Notes: a model not told the origin generated them from the sequence alone. DNA of 10,775 bases from Allomyces macrogynus ATCC 38327 (GCA_000151295.1 GG745385.1:129631-140405), one strand, 5' to 3'; positions 1 through 8,800 are shown, counted from the first letter of the stretch. Numbers and translations: made by a program.

Positions 1-864
1 TCGGGCAAGGGGACGATGGGCCCCGTCGTTCGGCAAACAGCAAGGGGGAATTTGAACCCCCCCGGCAGGGAGCGGTTTTCCTGTTAAACGGACGGCTGGC
101 CGCGGAGGCCCCTCGGGGGGACCCCGAGCCCCCCGGCCGGCCCCTGGATCGGCCTCTCGGCAACCGGCTGGCAGGCCCCAGCGCGGGGTTTCGGCGTCGG
201 TTTCAGCAAGTCGGGGCCTTCGGGGGCAGCAAGCAAGCAAGGAGAGCACGAGCATCGGAGTCGGTCGCGAGGACGTTTGTGCGGTGAGTGCTGGAGAGAT
301 GCTCGGCCGCAGGGGAGGACGTGGCCAGCGAGGGCGGCCCGACCACACACACGGCCAACGACCAGCCCGGGCGGGCGACAGCGGTTTGCCGTTTGCGCGC
401 TTCGCCGCCTCGCGCGCAGCGAGCGGTCGACTCGGAAGGACGCCGCCCGTTTCGTCCCAGCCAGAAAAGCGCCACGCAAACTTAACCGCAACCGCAACCA
501 TGACCGCCAACGACCAAGCCCACCACGGCAACACCAGGCAACGCGCCGACTGTTCCATGTTTGCCTGCTCATTTGTACCCTGACAAATCACAATCTAGTT
601 CGGCTGCTCTCAAGTGCGTGCGATTGAAGGTCGAGGTGGCGGAAATGCGACCCTGAACGCGGCGACGATGCCGGACGACCAAATGAATGTAGATTGCGAA
701 AGCGACGTGCCGCCCCGTCCATCTTTATATTGAAGAAACGAGCCGACTACGCGCGCTCCGCGCGCTCACCGCGCACCCGGCCGAGCGAACTCGTCGCCGA
801 CGACCACGCGAGCGTCCGACGCCGAACGACTTGGCACGGCAAACGCAACCGCTTCACCGACGCC
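1..864. other. GC-rich stretch without a supportable gene
   Basis: Several overlapping frames are open on both strands here, for instance an arginine-rich minus-strand frame over 84-572. None resembles a known family, and long chance frames are expected in DNA this GC-rich. The leftmost 250 bases are rich in G and C runs and contain a short AGCA-type repeat near 228-241. A short plus-strand frame of 27 codons starts at an ATG at 500 in a good initiation context, but nothing supports it. The part nearest 864 should be the 3' UTR of the minus-strand RPS20 gene. Confidence 0.5.
724..731 (-). promoter_or_regulatory. Possible polyadenylation signal of RPS20
   Basis: On the minus strand this reads AATATAAA, an A/T-only octamer in otherwise GC-rich DNA, about 130 nt downstream of the RPS20 stop codon. 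It resembles fungal poly(A) efficiency or positioning elements. The assignment rests on position and composition only. Confidence 0.35.
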
Positions 865-1236
865 TTAGTTGGCGATCGTGACCTCGACCTCGACTCCGGG
901 CTCGATCGAGATCGACGTGATCTGCTTGACAATCTCCGACGGCGAGATCAGGTCAATGAGACGCTTGTGAATCGACATCTCGAAGCGGTCCCAGGTCTTG
1001 GAACCCTCGCCGTTGGGCGCCTTGCGCGTCGTGATCGACAGGTGCTTGGTCGGGAGACGCACGGGGCCCTTGACCTTGAGGTCCTTGTCCTTGGCGCGCT
1101 TGACGAGGTCACCGGCCACCTTCTCGAGCGCCTTGGCGTTGCGCGACGAGAGCGTGATGCGGATGCGGTGCACCTTGACGTCGGCCGACTCCTCGTAGCC
1201 GGGCTTGTTCGCGGCAGACTTGGCGACTTGAGACAT
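865..1236 (-). CDS. RPS20: 40S ribosomal protein S20 (uS10)
   Basis: A single-exon gene of 123 residues, the usual length for eukaryotic uS10. It is a component of the head of the small ribosomal subunit. Recognisable family signatures are the [19 protein letters not shown] segment near residues 22-40, the KGPVRLPTK stretch near 56-64 followed by [19 protein letters not shown] near 66-84, and the [12 protein letters not shown] motif near 85-96. The protein ends in a short acidic-hydrophobic strand. The start at 1236 is chosen because the family begins just before the charged N-terminus; the frame also runs 36 codons further upstream from another ATG at 1344, but that extension looks like 5' leader and is not family-like. 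A pyrimidine-rich tract (TTCCTTCTCTCC on the minus strand, around 1286-1298) precedes the start and could be a TOP-like leader element, which is inference. Strand and order suggest independent transcription from the SLC35F-type gene upstream. Confidence 0.97.
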   Translation of the reverse strand: MSQVAKSAANKPGYEESADVKVHRIRITLSSRNAKALEKVAGDLVKRAKDKDLKVKGPVRLPTKHLSITTRKAPNGEGSKTWDRFEMSIHKRLIDLISPSEIVKQITSISIEPGVEVEVTIAN

Positions 1237-1680
1237 GTTGATAAGAGAACTCAGCGGTGACCAAGCCAATTGGGAATGGGCGGATGGAGAGAAGGAACCA
1301 GAGCGGTGTGGCGATGGCGGTTTTCCAGCGCAAGGCCTGTGCACGGAAGAGCGCGGTCGGGAGTGCGCTCTCCGTCGCGTGCCATCACGTGGACCGTTGC
1401 TTCAACCTATTTTCCGTTGCCGGCCCACTCATGCCGCTTCGCCTCGCGGCTTCGTGCCAAAGCGCAACGGATCGACACGGTCAACTTCACTGGCCACGCT
1501 CGCGCAACGAAGGCAGCCGAGTATTCACGACGCGCGCGCTCCACGCGAGCAGGGCCAACTTTCTCCACCCAAAATGGTCGTGTATCATCCATTCATCGCA
1601 TGCGAACACCCCCCTCCCTCTCCACTCATCTTGCAAAGCAACAAAGATGACACCACAATCCACCCAAAACCACCAACCAT
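1237..1680. other. Intergenic spacer between two tandem minus-strand genes
   Basis: It should contain the promoter and 5' leader of RPS20 (nearest 1237) and the 3' UTR of the SLC35F-type gene (nearest 1680). The last 120 bases are visibly less GC-rich, which suits a 3' UTR. A CCAATTGG palindrome lies at 1266-1273, too close to the RPS20 start to be a convincing CCAAT box. Open frames on the plus strand here show no family resemblance. I see no RNA gene. Confidence 0.5.
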
Positions 1681-2908
1681 CTACGCCTTGTTCTTCCCCT
1701 CGTCGCCGGCATTTGTCGTGCCATACCCTCCCTCACCCGCGCCCGCAGCGCTCGACGCGTCCCGCTCGAGCAACCCATCCGCCGACGTGCGCGCCCCTTC
1801 GCCACCCTCCACATCCCGCGACGCCTGCGCGCGCGTGAACATATCCGACCACCCGTTCGGGTCGCCATTGAACACGACCAACCCGGCGACGATCAGGACA
1901 AACCCGACCAAGTACCACGCGGTGACGCGCGCCGAGTGCAGGACGAGCACGGTGCCGACGAGCACGTAGAAGTTGGATGTGAGAATCGACAGGTTAAACA
2001 ATGTCGCGCTCGCGGTCGTGAAGTAAAGCGACGCGAGCGTGTACAATAAGAACATGGCCGCAACGAATCCGGCGAGGCACGCGGCGATGGACCCGACTTG
2101 GTCGGCGGGCGCGTGCGTGAGCGCAGTGATTTCGGAGCGTTCGAACAGGGCCATGTGGAGGATCGAGACCACCGTGCCGAACAGGCCCATCATAGTACAA
2201 TATTCAAGCGGTCCGCCGAGCGATTTGACACTGTACTCCTGGGTCGTATTCGCAGCAGCGAACAAAAGACCCGAGACGAGCCCAAGAATGTTGCCGACCA
2301 CGACTTTACTGCCGTCGGCCACATCCCCGACGAGCCGCGAGGTCGCGGTCACGTCCTGCCAGCAGACGATGCCCATGCCGGCGACCGAGACGAGGATCGC
2401 AAAGTAGTGGAGAGGTTTGTACTTGGCCTTGAAGAGCAGCACCGAGATGATGACGGTGAACGGGGTCGACGACGAGTTCTGGTGGTCGGGTGCAAGGTCA
2501 ACTTCCAATCGCAAATGAACGCGCCCACCCACGAAGCGAGCGTACCAGCAAAAACGCCGACAGCGACGATGTGAACCCAAACGCCTTGGTCACGCAGTAA
2601 TTCGCGTAGAAATCAAACAGGCCGAGCGGCAGATACACTTTCCAGGTCTTCAAAAACGCGTTGACGACGTCGGTGCGCAGCGAGTGGCCCTGCGCGGCGC
2701 GGACAACGTGCACACCGATAAACACGACGAGCAAAAACATGTAGTGCAGGGCCAGTTGCGTGAAGCTGAGCGTAAAGCCCGTCTCCGGGTCGGCGGCCGT
2801 GATTTGCCAGAGCTTGGTGTTGACGAGGTTTGAGGCGGCGATCAGGACCGACAGGACTTGGCCGCCGAGGACCACAGTGGCCAGGTGCGCGAGATCGATG
2901 CGCGCCAT
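1681..2908 (-). CDS. SLC35F1/F2/F6-type (DUF914) membrane transporter, two exons
   Basis: Exon 1 is 2908-2546 and exon 2 is 2478-1681; the 67-nt intron (2545-2479) has donor GTACGC, acceptor CCAG, and joins in phase 0. The spliced product is 386 residues. The join is supported by the family: ANYCVTKAFGFTSSLSAFLL from exon 1 continues into NSSSTPFTVIISVLLF from exon 2, matching the SLC35F pattern of Y-T-T-x-T-S-V-Q-L-L-D followed by a conserved proline and the (R/K)Y(K/R)xLHY segment. Ten hydrophobic segments are visible, starting near residues 8, 47 and 89, with the last (WYLVGFVLIVAGLVVFN) before a charged, glycine/alanine-rich C-terminal tail. Family members sit in plasma or internal membranes of the drug/metabolite transporter superfamily; human SLC35F2 imports the drug YM155 and has been linked to queuine/queuosine uptake. 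The substrate here is not readable from sequence. The start ATG at 2908 has a strong context (AAACATGG). Confidence 0.93.
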
Positions 2909-3294
2909 GTTTGCTGTTTGCGGGTCTAGCTGAGCACGGTTTACTTGTTGGAACGGTATCGGCGCGCGAGAGTGTGAGGCCAGGGCAGCTGCGGCACGGA
3001 ACAGCGGGATGCAGGTCGATCTGGTGAGGATGGGACCCGCAACGGCACGCTCTCAGTGGCAGGACTGTCCGAGGCGAGACGCTGGCGCCGTGGTTGTCGA
3101 CGGTCGTTGGTTGGCGGGGCGTGCGCGATGACGACGGGGCGTGAGTTGTGCAGAGTTGTGCTGGTTGCCAGGTGCGTTGCCGCGGTCACGCGAGGTCCCC
3201 AGGGAGCGTTGCCATGCGAGCGACGCCGGCTCCGCCAACAAAAAATCGCGCACTTGCCAACGTTGCCGTGCTCCTCACGCCGTCCCCGGCCGGC

Positions 3295-3350
3295 GATAAA
3301 AGCCTGGGCCGCCCTCCGTCGCGGTTCGCCTCGGTCTGCTCATTCCCCTG
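3295..3350 (+). promoter_or_regulatory. Promoter-like block with TATA-like box and CTCATTCCCCTG motif
   Basis: GATAAAAG at 3295-3302 is followed 44 nt later (start to start) by CTCATTCCCCTG at 3339-3350, then by an ATG at 3363. The same dodecamer, at nearly the same spacing from a TATA-like box and an ATG, occurs in front of the YcnI-like gene. No convincing gene follows this copy. It may be a real start site, a relic or a coincidence. Confidence 0.35.
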
Positions 3351-3542
3351 CGCCTCTTCGAAATGCGACCAGCTCGAGCTGCCCGACGAGTTTCTGCTCC
3401 CGCTTCGACTCCAGCACCGCACCGGCACCGATGCTGCTGAACGTTTCCGCCCGACGCCCGACATGACGGATCTGTCAACTCGACCTGGCCGACCAACTCG
3501 CCCGAATATGCATGCGCGATCGTCAATTCCAGCGCCTCGGCG

Positions 3543-3556
3543 ACAACAACAACAAC
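3543..3556. repeat. ACA trinucleotide microsatellite
   Basis: Four complete ACA units plus AC. On the minus strand it encodes the valine run seen in otherwise unsupported frames. Confidence 0.85.
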
Positions 3557-3820
3557 GACGGCTACCAGGACCGGCATCGCTCGTGCCGCGACCGCCCTGC
3601 CGATGAAATCGACTGCAAACACCCGCATGTCGCATCCACCGCCCGGTCCCCGTCCATCGACTCGCTCGCACCTGTCGGCCTGCCACGTCGCGCCCTGACC
3701 TGCGGCCGTGCATGTACTCTTGCATGCACCCACCGCACGTGTTTCCAGCCGCACGACGCGCCACAGCGGTCAACGACGCGCACGTGACGCGTTCCCGGCT
3801 CCGTTGTGCCTCTGTCGCGC

Positions 3821-3847
3821 CTCGCTCGGCCTCGCTCGGCCTCGCTC
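3821..3847. repeat. 10-bp tandem repeat, 2.7 copies
   Basis: The unit CTCGCTCGGC is present at 3821-3830 and 3831-3840, with a partial third copy CTCGCTC at 3841-3847. It lies about 100 bp upstream of the TATA-like box of the YcnI-like gene. It could be a small regulatory cluster or slippage; nothing here decides between them. Confidence 0.85.
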
Positions 3848-3941
3848 ATGTGGAATTCCGTCTTTGCGCGAGCTGGAGCGCAATGGCGAACTCGCGCACT
3901 TCGTTGCTGGATTTATTCCCCCCATCTGTGCCCGACCAGCC

Positions 3942-3947
3942 TTTAAA
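3942..3947 (+). promoter_or_regulatory. TATA-like box of the YcnI-like gene
   Basis: TTTAAA stands out in GC-rich sequence 74 nt before the ATG at 4016. It is followed by a pyrimidine-rich stretch ending in CTCATTCCCCTG (3989-4000), a plausible initiator region. Confidence 0.5.
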
Positions 3948-4015
3948 TTCGGGCTCTGGGCGCTCCCCCACATCTCTTCTCTCCACATCTCATTCCCCTG
4001 TCGCACGCTGCAACC

Positions 4016-4775
4016 ATGTCGTTCCCAGCACCAACACTCGCTCTTCTCGCACTGACCGTCGTCCTCGCGCTGCTCGCGGGCGCACACGCGCACGCGACCA
4101 TGAACCCGGCGACCGCATCCGCCAACGCCTACACGGTGACGGCTCTGCGCGTGCCGCACGGGTGTTCCGGTGCGGCCACGAATGCCGTGACCGTGCAGAT
4201 TCCGTGCGTCCTTCGGCTCCCTCCGCTCGGCTGTCCGCTCTCGCACGTTCGCACCAAACTGACCTCGTCCCTTCTCTTCCGCATCTCACAGCGACGACGT
4301 CTACACCGTCAAGCCCGCCATGACCCCAGGCTGGGCCGTCTCCATCGACAACAAGACCCTGACCCCACCGGCCGTCGTTGGCGGGACCACCTACACCTGG
4401 AAAATCGCGAGCGTCACCTGGACCGCCGGCCCGGGCAACGCCCTGCCCGACTGGCAGTACTACGATTTCGGCATTCAGTGGAAGACGCCCGCGGCCGACG
4501 CCGGTAAAGTGTTTTACTTCCCGGCGGTGCAGAAGTGCGAGGGGGACAAGACAGCCGAGTGGACGCAGGTGCCCAAGGGAGCGGATGATAAGACGGCGTA
4601 CGAGCATCCGGCACCGACGGTCAAGATTGTCGAGTCGGCGTCGTCGGCGGGGTCGGCGAGTAATGGGACGGCGGCGGCGAGTAAGTCGGGCGCGGTCAGG
4701 AACGGGGAGGGGGCGGGGAAGCTGGTCGTGGGGGCGGTGGGCGCGCTTGCGGCGGCCATGGCGCTCGTGCTGTGA
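4016..4775 (+). CDS. Secreted DUF1775/YcnI-like protein with GPI-like C-terminal signal, two exons
   Basis: Exon 1 is 4016-4203, exon 2 is 4292-4775; the 88-nt intron has donor GTGCGT, a CTGAC branch-like site near 4259 and acceptor CACAG, splitting a proline codon in phase 2. The product has 223 residues. Residues 1-25 form a signal peptide ending in AHA; cleavage there would expose His26 as the mature N-terminus (HATMNPATA). Residues 26-175 fit the DUF1775 fold: TALRVPHGCSG (42-52), VTVQIP (58-63), KPAMTPGW (70-77), VTWTAG (104-109), DFGIQWKTP (121-129) and YFPAVQKCE (138-146). Cys50 and Cys145 could form a disulfide. In bacterial YcnI the mature N-terminal histidine helps bind Cu(II), so a surface copper role is plausible by family. 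Residues 178-205 are Ser/Ala/Gly-rich, followed by the hydrophobic end LVVGAVGALAAAMALVL, which resembles a GPI-anchor signal but could be a plain membrane anchor. N-glycosylation sequons occur at 83 and 187. An A/T-rich patch at 4783-4794 may mark the 3' end. Confidence 0.9.
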
Positions 4776-4933
4776 TCGTAGCAAATAATTAATTGGACAT
4801 GCCGTTTTCATTCGATGTAACTGCAGTCGTAGCGCGTCCGAAATGTGTAAACGTGAGAGTGAGGAGGAGAACTTGTGAAGAATGTCATTGACTGCCCTTG
4901 CGCAAGAAGCGCGTCCAAAAAGTCAGAACGATT

Positions 4934-4938
4934 AAAAA
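4934..4938 (-). terminator. Probable Pol III terminator of first tRNA-Ser
   Basis: The first run of at least four T on the transcribed strand downstream of the tRNA is TTTTT here, 59 nt past its 3' end. The second copy has an equivalent run 46 nt past its end. Confidence 0.45.
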
Positions 4939-4993
4939 GCAGGCAGTGGCTCAAGGTCTTCTGGCAAACAGAAACATCGTCCGTGCCCAACTC

Positions 4994-5152
4994 TCAGCGA
5001 CAACGACAGGATTCGAACCTGAGCAGGCAGAGCCTAATTGATTTCTAGTCAATCTCCTTAACCACTCGGACACGTTGTCGGATTCCTCGAGAATTGACCA
5101 CATTAACTTGCCAACTGTGTGCAGCACACGTATGAGTATGATGTTGGACGCA
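4994..5152 (-). repeat. Duplicated tRNA-Ser unit, copy 1 (tRNA plus 5' flank)
   Basis: The tRNA gene and about 70 bp of its upstream flank (5080-5152) match the region 9618-9770 in the same orientation. Shared blocks in the flank include TTGACCA, TTGCCAAC, TGTGCAGCA and GATGTTGGACGCA (plus-strand reading), with a roughly 7-bp length difference. This copy carries a perfect GTGTGC-A-GCACAC palindrome at 5117-5129 that the other copy lacks. Confidence 0.85.
4998..5079 (-). tRNA. tRNA-Ser (anticodon AGA), copy 1
   Basis: An 82-nt type-II tRNA. The acceptor stem GACAACG pairs with CGTTGTC, followed by discriminator G, as expected for eukaryotic tRNA-Ser. The D arm is TCC/GGA with GTGGTTA in the loop. 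The anticodon stem ATTGA/TCAAT closes the loop CTAGAAA, giving anticodon AGA, which reads UCU and, with inosine, UCC. A long variable arm (AGGC/GCCT) is present. The T loop TTCGAAT is standard. No intron is present. The outermost T-stem pair is U-U because of the base at 5022, the only difference from the second copy, where it is A-U. The CCA end is not encoded. Confidence 0.96.
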
Positions 5153-5806
5153 AGCTCACCTGAAGCAGCGCTTGCCACTGACAAAAACATACCTGGAGCG
5201 GCCCTCGAAATGCTCCTGTTATCCCGCCTCCATCGATAGCCCTCGACCAACGCACTTATAGTTGTCAACGACACGCTGCACCCGCGATTGCCAGCTGCAC
5301 CTCGCGCCGCGCCGTCCCATGCTCGACCAAGTCGAAACGGCTTTATCGTGCACCAGCTTGAATCGGATCTGACGGCTGGGATCAAACAAGTGTCTCCCAG
5401 CCAACCCTCAGCTTTTTCCTCACGATGTCGGCTGACGACGGCCGTGTCCGCGCGCGTTCCCACGACTGGCCGGAACGACCGCGCGCAATCCAAGGGAGGG
5501 CGATGGCCTCGCACGCCACGCGGTCAGTCGTGCTCTTTCAAGCTGGTGATAGTCTTCGTCCTGGGGCTCCGCAGGATCTCCGCCGCGGATCGCTTTCTCC
5601 TCTCCCGCACCACGCCCAAGGTGCACATCTCCAGCTCGGCACGGTCGACCCGTCCCGTTCCCATCGCCACGCGTCACGCGCCACCCCGCCCGCTCGCAAG
5701 CCTCTCGACGATCCGGCAGGGCTGCCGCTCCTTGGATCAATCAACATCGCGCATCCCGAACACGGAACCCGCCATCGTCGAGCCCCTCCGCCTCGCGCCC
5801 CTCGCC
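5080..5806. other. tRNA 5' flank and promoter/leader region of the class C receptor gene
   Basis: The first 70 bases are the duplicated tRNA flank. CTTATAG at 5255-5261 is a weak TATA-like element on the plus strand. After it, an ATG at 5319 opens a 17-codon frame that stops at 5372, and an ATG at 5425 opens a long frame different from the receptor frame. These would be upstream ORFs if the receptor transcript starts near 5285, which is inference. The receptor frame itself is open from before 5288, but nothing before about 5807 looks like protein. Confidence 0.45.
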
Positions 5807-8800
5807 ATGGACCCGACGCGCTCGATGCCGCTGCCGCGCCTGCCGCGACGACCGCCGGCGCGACGCGCGCACCGGCCGCGGTCATCATGGTCGATTTCGG
5901 GCCTGGCGCGCACCGTGATCATGGCCACCACGACCGCGCTGCTCCTCTTGGCCGTGCACGCACCGGCGGTCGTGCTCGCGACTCCATGGACGTTCAATAT
6001 CGGCGTGGTTTTGCCGTTCACGGGTCCCGGTACGCTCGCGCGAACCTCATCCGCGCGAATCCCGCGACCCTGCACTTACCTCAACCGGACTGGATAGACG
6101 GCACGCCCTACACCTCGATCGAAACGCTCTACCAGCTGATCACGACCGCGTTACCCGTCATGAATTCCTACAATTCGACCTACTACCAGTTCAACCTGAT
6201 TCGTGGCAATTCCATGGACTCGCGGTCCGGCGCGATCGCCGCCATGTTTGACCTCTACGACAAGAACAACACGGTCGCGTACATTGGCGAGGCCGCGTCA
6301 GGCTCGACCGTGCCGCTTGTGCTCGCTGAGAGCCGCATACGGACCTGGCATTGTTCGGGCATGGCGTCGAGTACGGATTTGAGCAAAGTACGTCGGCGCG
6401 CGTGTCGAGTCGGGTTCGTTGTGGTGGTGGTCGATTGACGAGCAATGGATGCGTTGTCTAGGACGATTTCCCGCGCTTCTTTCGCACGATTCCCGACGAT
6501 TCGCAGCAGGGTGTCGCGATCGCGCGGTTCGTCAAGTCGATGGGGTGGACACACGTGAACCTGCTCGCGTCGACCGATTCGTACGGGACCTCGAGTATGT
6601 TTTCCCTCGTTCTCTCAGCTCGTTTCTCTACCCTCTGACCGGTCCACTTGTAGTCGGTGCGAGTTTCACCGAGGCGGCGCGCGTGCTCAACATCACGCTG
6701 TCGCTGAGCGACGTCTACCCGTCAGGCACGCAGGACATGAGCGTGCAAGTCAAGAACATTCTCAACAGCGAGTCGAACGTGATCGTTCTCGCGATCTCGT
6801 CTGGCGACGACGCCGCCACGCTATTGCGCGAGGCGCGCAAGCAGGGTGCGCTCGACGCTAGCCACGTCTGGGTACGCGCGCGCCAATGGCCATCAGGACA
6901 AACTCGAGCGACTCGTCTCACGCGTGCTCCACGCAGATCGGCACCGACGCCATGTCCGAGTACCTCCCCTTTCTCAACCCCAGCTCCCCAACCTACGCTA
7001 CCGACCTGGCCAACGCGCAGGGCGTCTTCTTTGTTTACCCGCTGCTGGCCACGGGATCGGCACCGTACCGGGAAATGGAGGCGGCGTGGGCGGCCATGGG
7101 CAAGACCACCTCGCCCGACTCGGTTGCCTACGGCGGGCTCAATTACGACTGCGCGCTCGCGCTCGCCAAGGGCCTGATCCAGATCGCCGTCAAGTACGGC
7201 GCAGAGAACGTGACGATGAAGAACCTGTGGCTCGTGAATCATTTCTTCACGCCGCCGTTTGATGGCGCCACGGGCACGCTGGCGTTCACGGATACGGGCG
7301 ACCGGCTAGGGTACGTTTTCCCGGTGGTTGGGTAGGGTGCGAGCGACGCTGACACGTGCGCTGTGCAGCGATTTCTCGGTCTGGAACATGTTCGCCGGCG
7401 CCAAGCGCGTCGCCTACAACGTCTACTCGAACGCGTCGGTCGTGCTCATCAACGCGCCGCAATTCTACTCCGGCACGGCTATCCCGCCACCGGACATCCC
7501 GCCCAAGACCGCGCTCTACCCGACCTGGTCCGACCCGTTTGTCGTGGCCACGTCTGTCGTGCGCGCACTGCTCCTGGCCCTGTTTTCCGCGGGTACGGGC
7601 GTGCTCGTCATACACCGTGCGAAACCGATGGTCAAGAACCTGAGTTTCCCGTTCTTGGTGATCATTACGGTCGGGTGCCAGCTGGTCCTGGTGAGCGAGT
7701 TTGTCACGGTGGGCGAGCCGACGCGGGTGACGTGCCATGCACCCGTGTGGATCTTGACGATCGGGTACGAGATGGCGATGACGAGTGCCGCGGTCAAGAC
7801 GTATCGGGTGCGTTGCTGATTTGTCGTTGGTGGTTGACCAAACACGTACTGACAGTTTGCTTCTTCACGCGGCCGCTAGATTTGGCGCATTTTCGGTACG
7901 TTCTTTCTCGTCACTCCGACATGGAATCCTGATGCAACACCAGCTCACCGGCCCTCTCCGCCCACTCTGTAGACAGTTCGTGTTCTTCGCGCATTTCCAC
8001 CCCCTCCCCCGCGCGCCCCGCCGCCAACCACTCACCACCCCCCCCCCCCCCCCTGCTCGCTAGACAAGTCGATGCGCCGCCTGCGCGCCATCAACAACGA
8101 GTACCTGTTCCGGCTCGTCGGGTCGGTCATTCTCGTGCAATCCATCATCTTCGCGATATGGCTCGGCGCGTTCCCGTCAACGCCCGTCGCAGTCACCTCC
8201 AAGCAGTACCTCTACTACGAGTGCCGATCGAGTAACCCGACGGGCGCGACCGCCGTCACGGGCGTCTCGATTGCGATCAATGCGCTGCTGCTCGCATTTG
8301 TAATTTTCTTGGGGTACAAGGTACGCGCGGGGGGAACTGCGCAGAGAAGAGTTGGAGGGACAAGACTGACCGGTGAGCACGATCGTAGACGCGCAACGTC
8401 GCGTCGTCGTTCCGCGAGACGCTCTGGATTATGTACACGAGCCAGGTACGGCGTGGTTCGCTTTCTCACTTGCGCGTGCTTGTCGTCGCTCAACTAGCAA
8501 TGTCCTCGCTTCGTGCCCGTAGAACGTCGGATTCGTCGCGATCATCGTCCTCTCCTTCAGTCTCATCTCGCTCTCTGACTTTGCGCTCGGCGCCTACATC
8601 GTGCGCACCGTGCTGCTCATCTACGCGGTCCTCTTCACCTACATGGCCCTCGTCGGCCGGCTCGTCATCGCCCTTCTCCGCGGCGCCGCCAACGTCGAGT
8701 CCGCCTCTGACGCGGGCAAGGCCGGCGGAACCGGCACCCTGACGGCCACCGGCGCGGCGACGGCCCGCGCGCAAGCGGCAATGAAAGTGTCGCTCAACCA

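Larger units (their letters stand above)
2909..4015. other. Divergent intergenic region with promoters of the transporter and YcnI-like genes
   Basis: This 1.1 kb stretch separates two divergently transcribed genes. The end near 2909 should be the promoter and leader of the minus-strand transporter; the end near 4015 that of the plus-strand YcnI-like gene. It holds two similar promoter-like blocks (3295-3365 and 3942-4018), an ACA microsatellite, a 10-bp tandem repeat and two CACGTG hexamers, near 3736 and 3781. A plus-strand frame from an ATG at 3363 runs to 3698 with one internal TGA at 3438; it is discussed in the findings. Minus-strand frames over 3186-3773 look like chance frames: one valine run is simply the reverse of the ACA repeat. 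Confidence 0.5.

Noticed and set aside
43..64. tRNA T-arm-like sequence on the minus strand (GTTCAAAT flanked by G and C runs)
   Set aside because: The invariant C after the T loop is missing, and no matching acceptor stem, D arm or anticodon arm can be built around it.
84..572. 162-codon minus-strand open frame
   Set aside because: Arg/Gly/Pro-rich translation with no family resemblance; overlapping frames on the other strand are open as well, as expected by chance at this GC content.
614..692. Intron-like signature (GTGCGT donor, CTGAAC, TGTAG acceptor) on the plus strand
   Set aside because: No coding frame flanks it on either side that continues into a recognisable protein, and the right side runs into the RPS20 3' region.
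694..1260. 188-codon plus-strand open frame
   Set aside because: It is antisense to RPS20, whose identity is certain; the frame is a shadow of its codon usage.
3275..3773. Minus-strand frames with a valine-rich, signal-like stretch
   Set aside because: The valine run is the reverse of the ACA microsatellite; the surroundings are low-complexity Arg/Gly/Ala with no domain.
3990..4811. 273-codon minus-strand frame opposite the YcnI-like gene
   Set aside because: Arg-rich shadow of a recognised plus-strand gene.
5425..6438. 337-codon plus-strand open frame spanning receptor exon 1 and intron 1
   Set aside because: Its first part is in a different frame from the ligand-domain start (FNIGVVLPFTGP). 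Only from 6098 does it coincide with the true frame of receptor exon 2, so it is a chance fusion across an intron.
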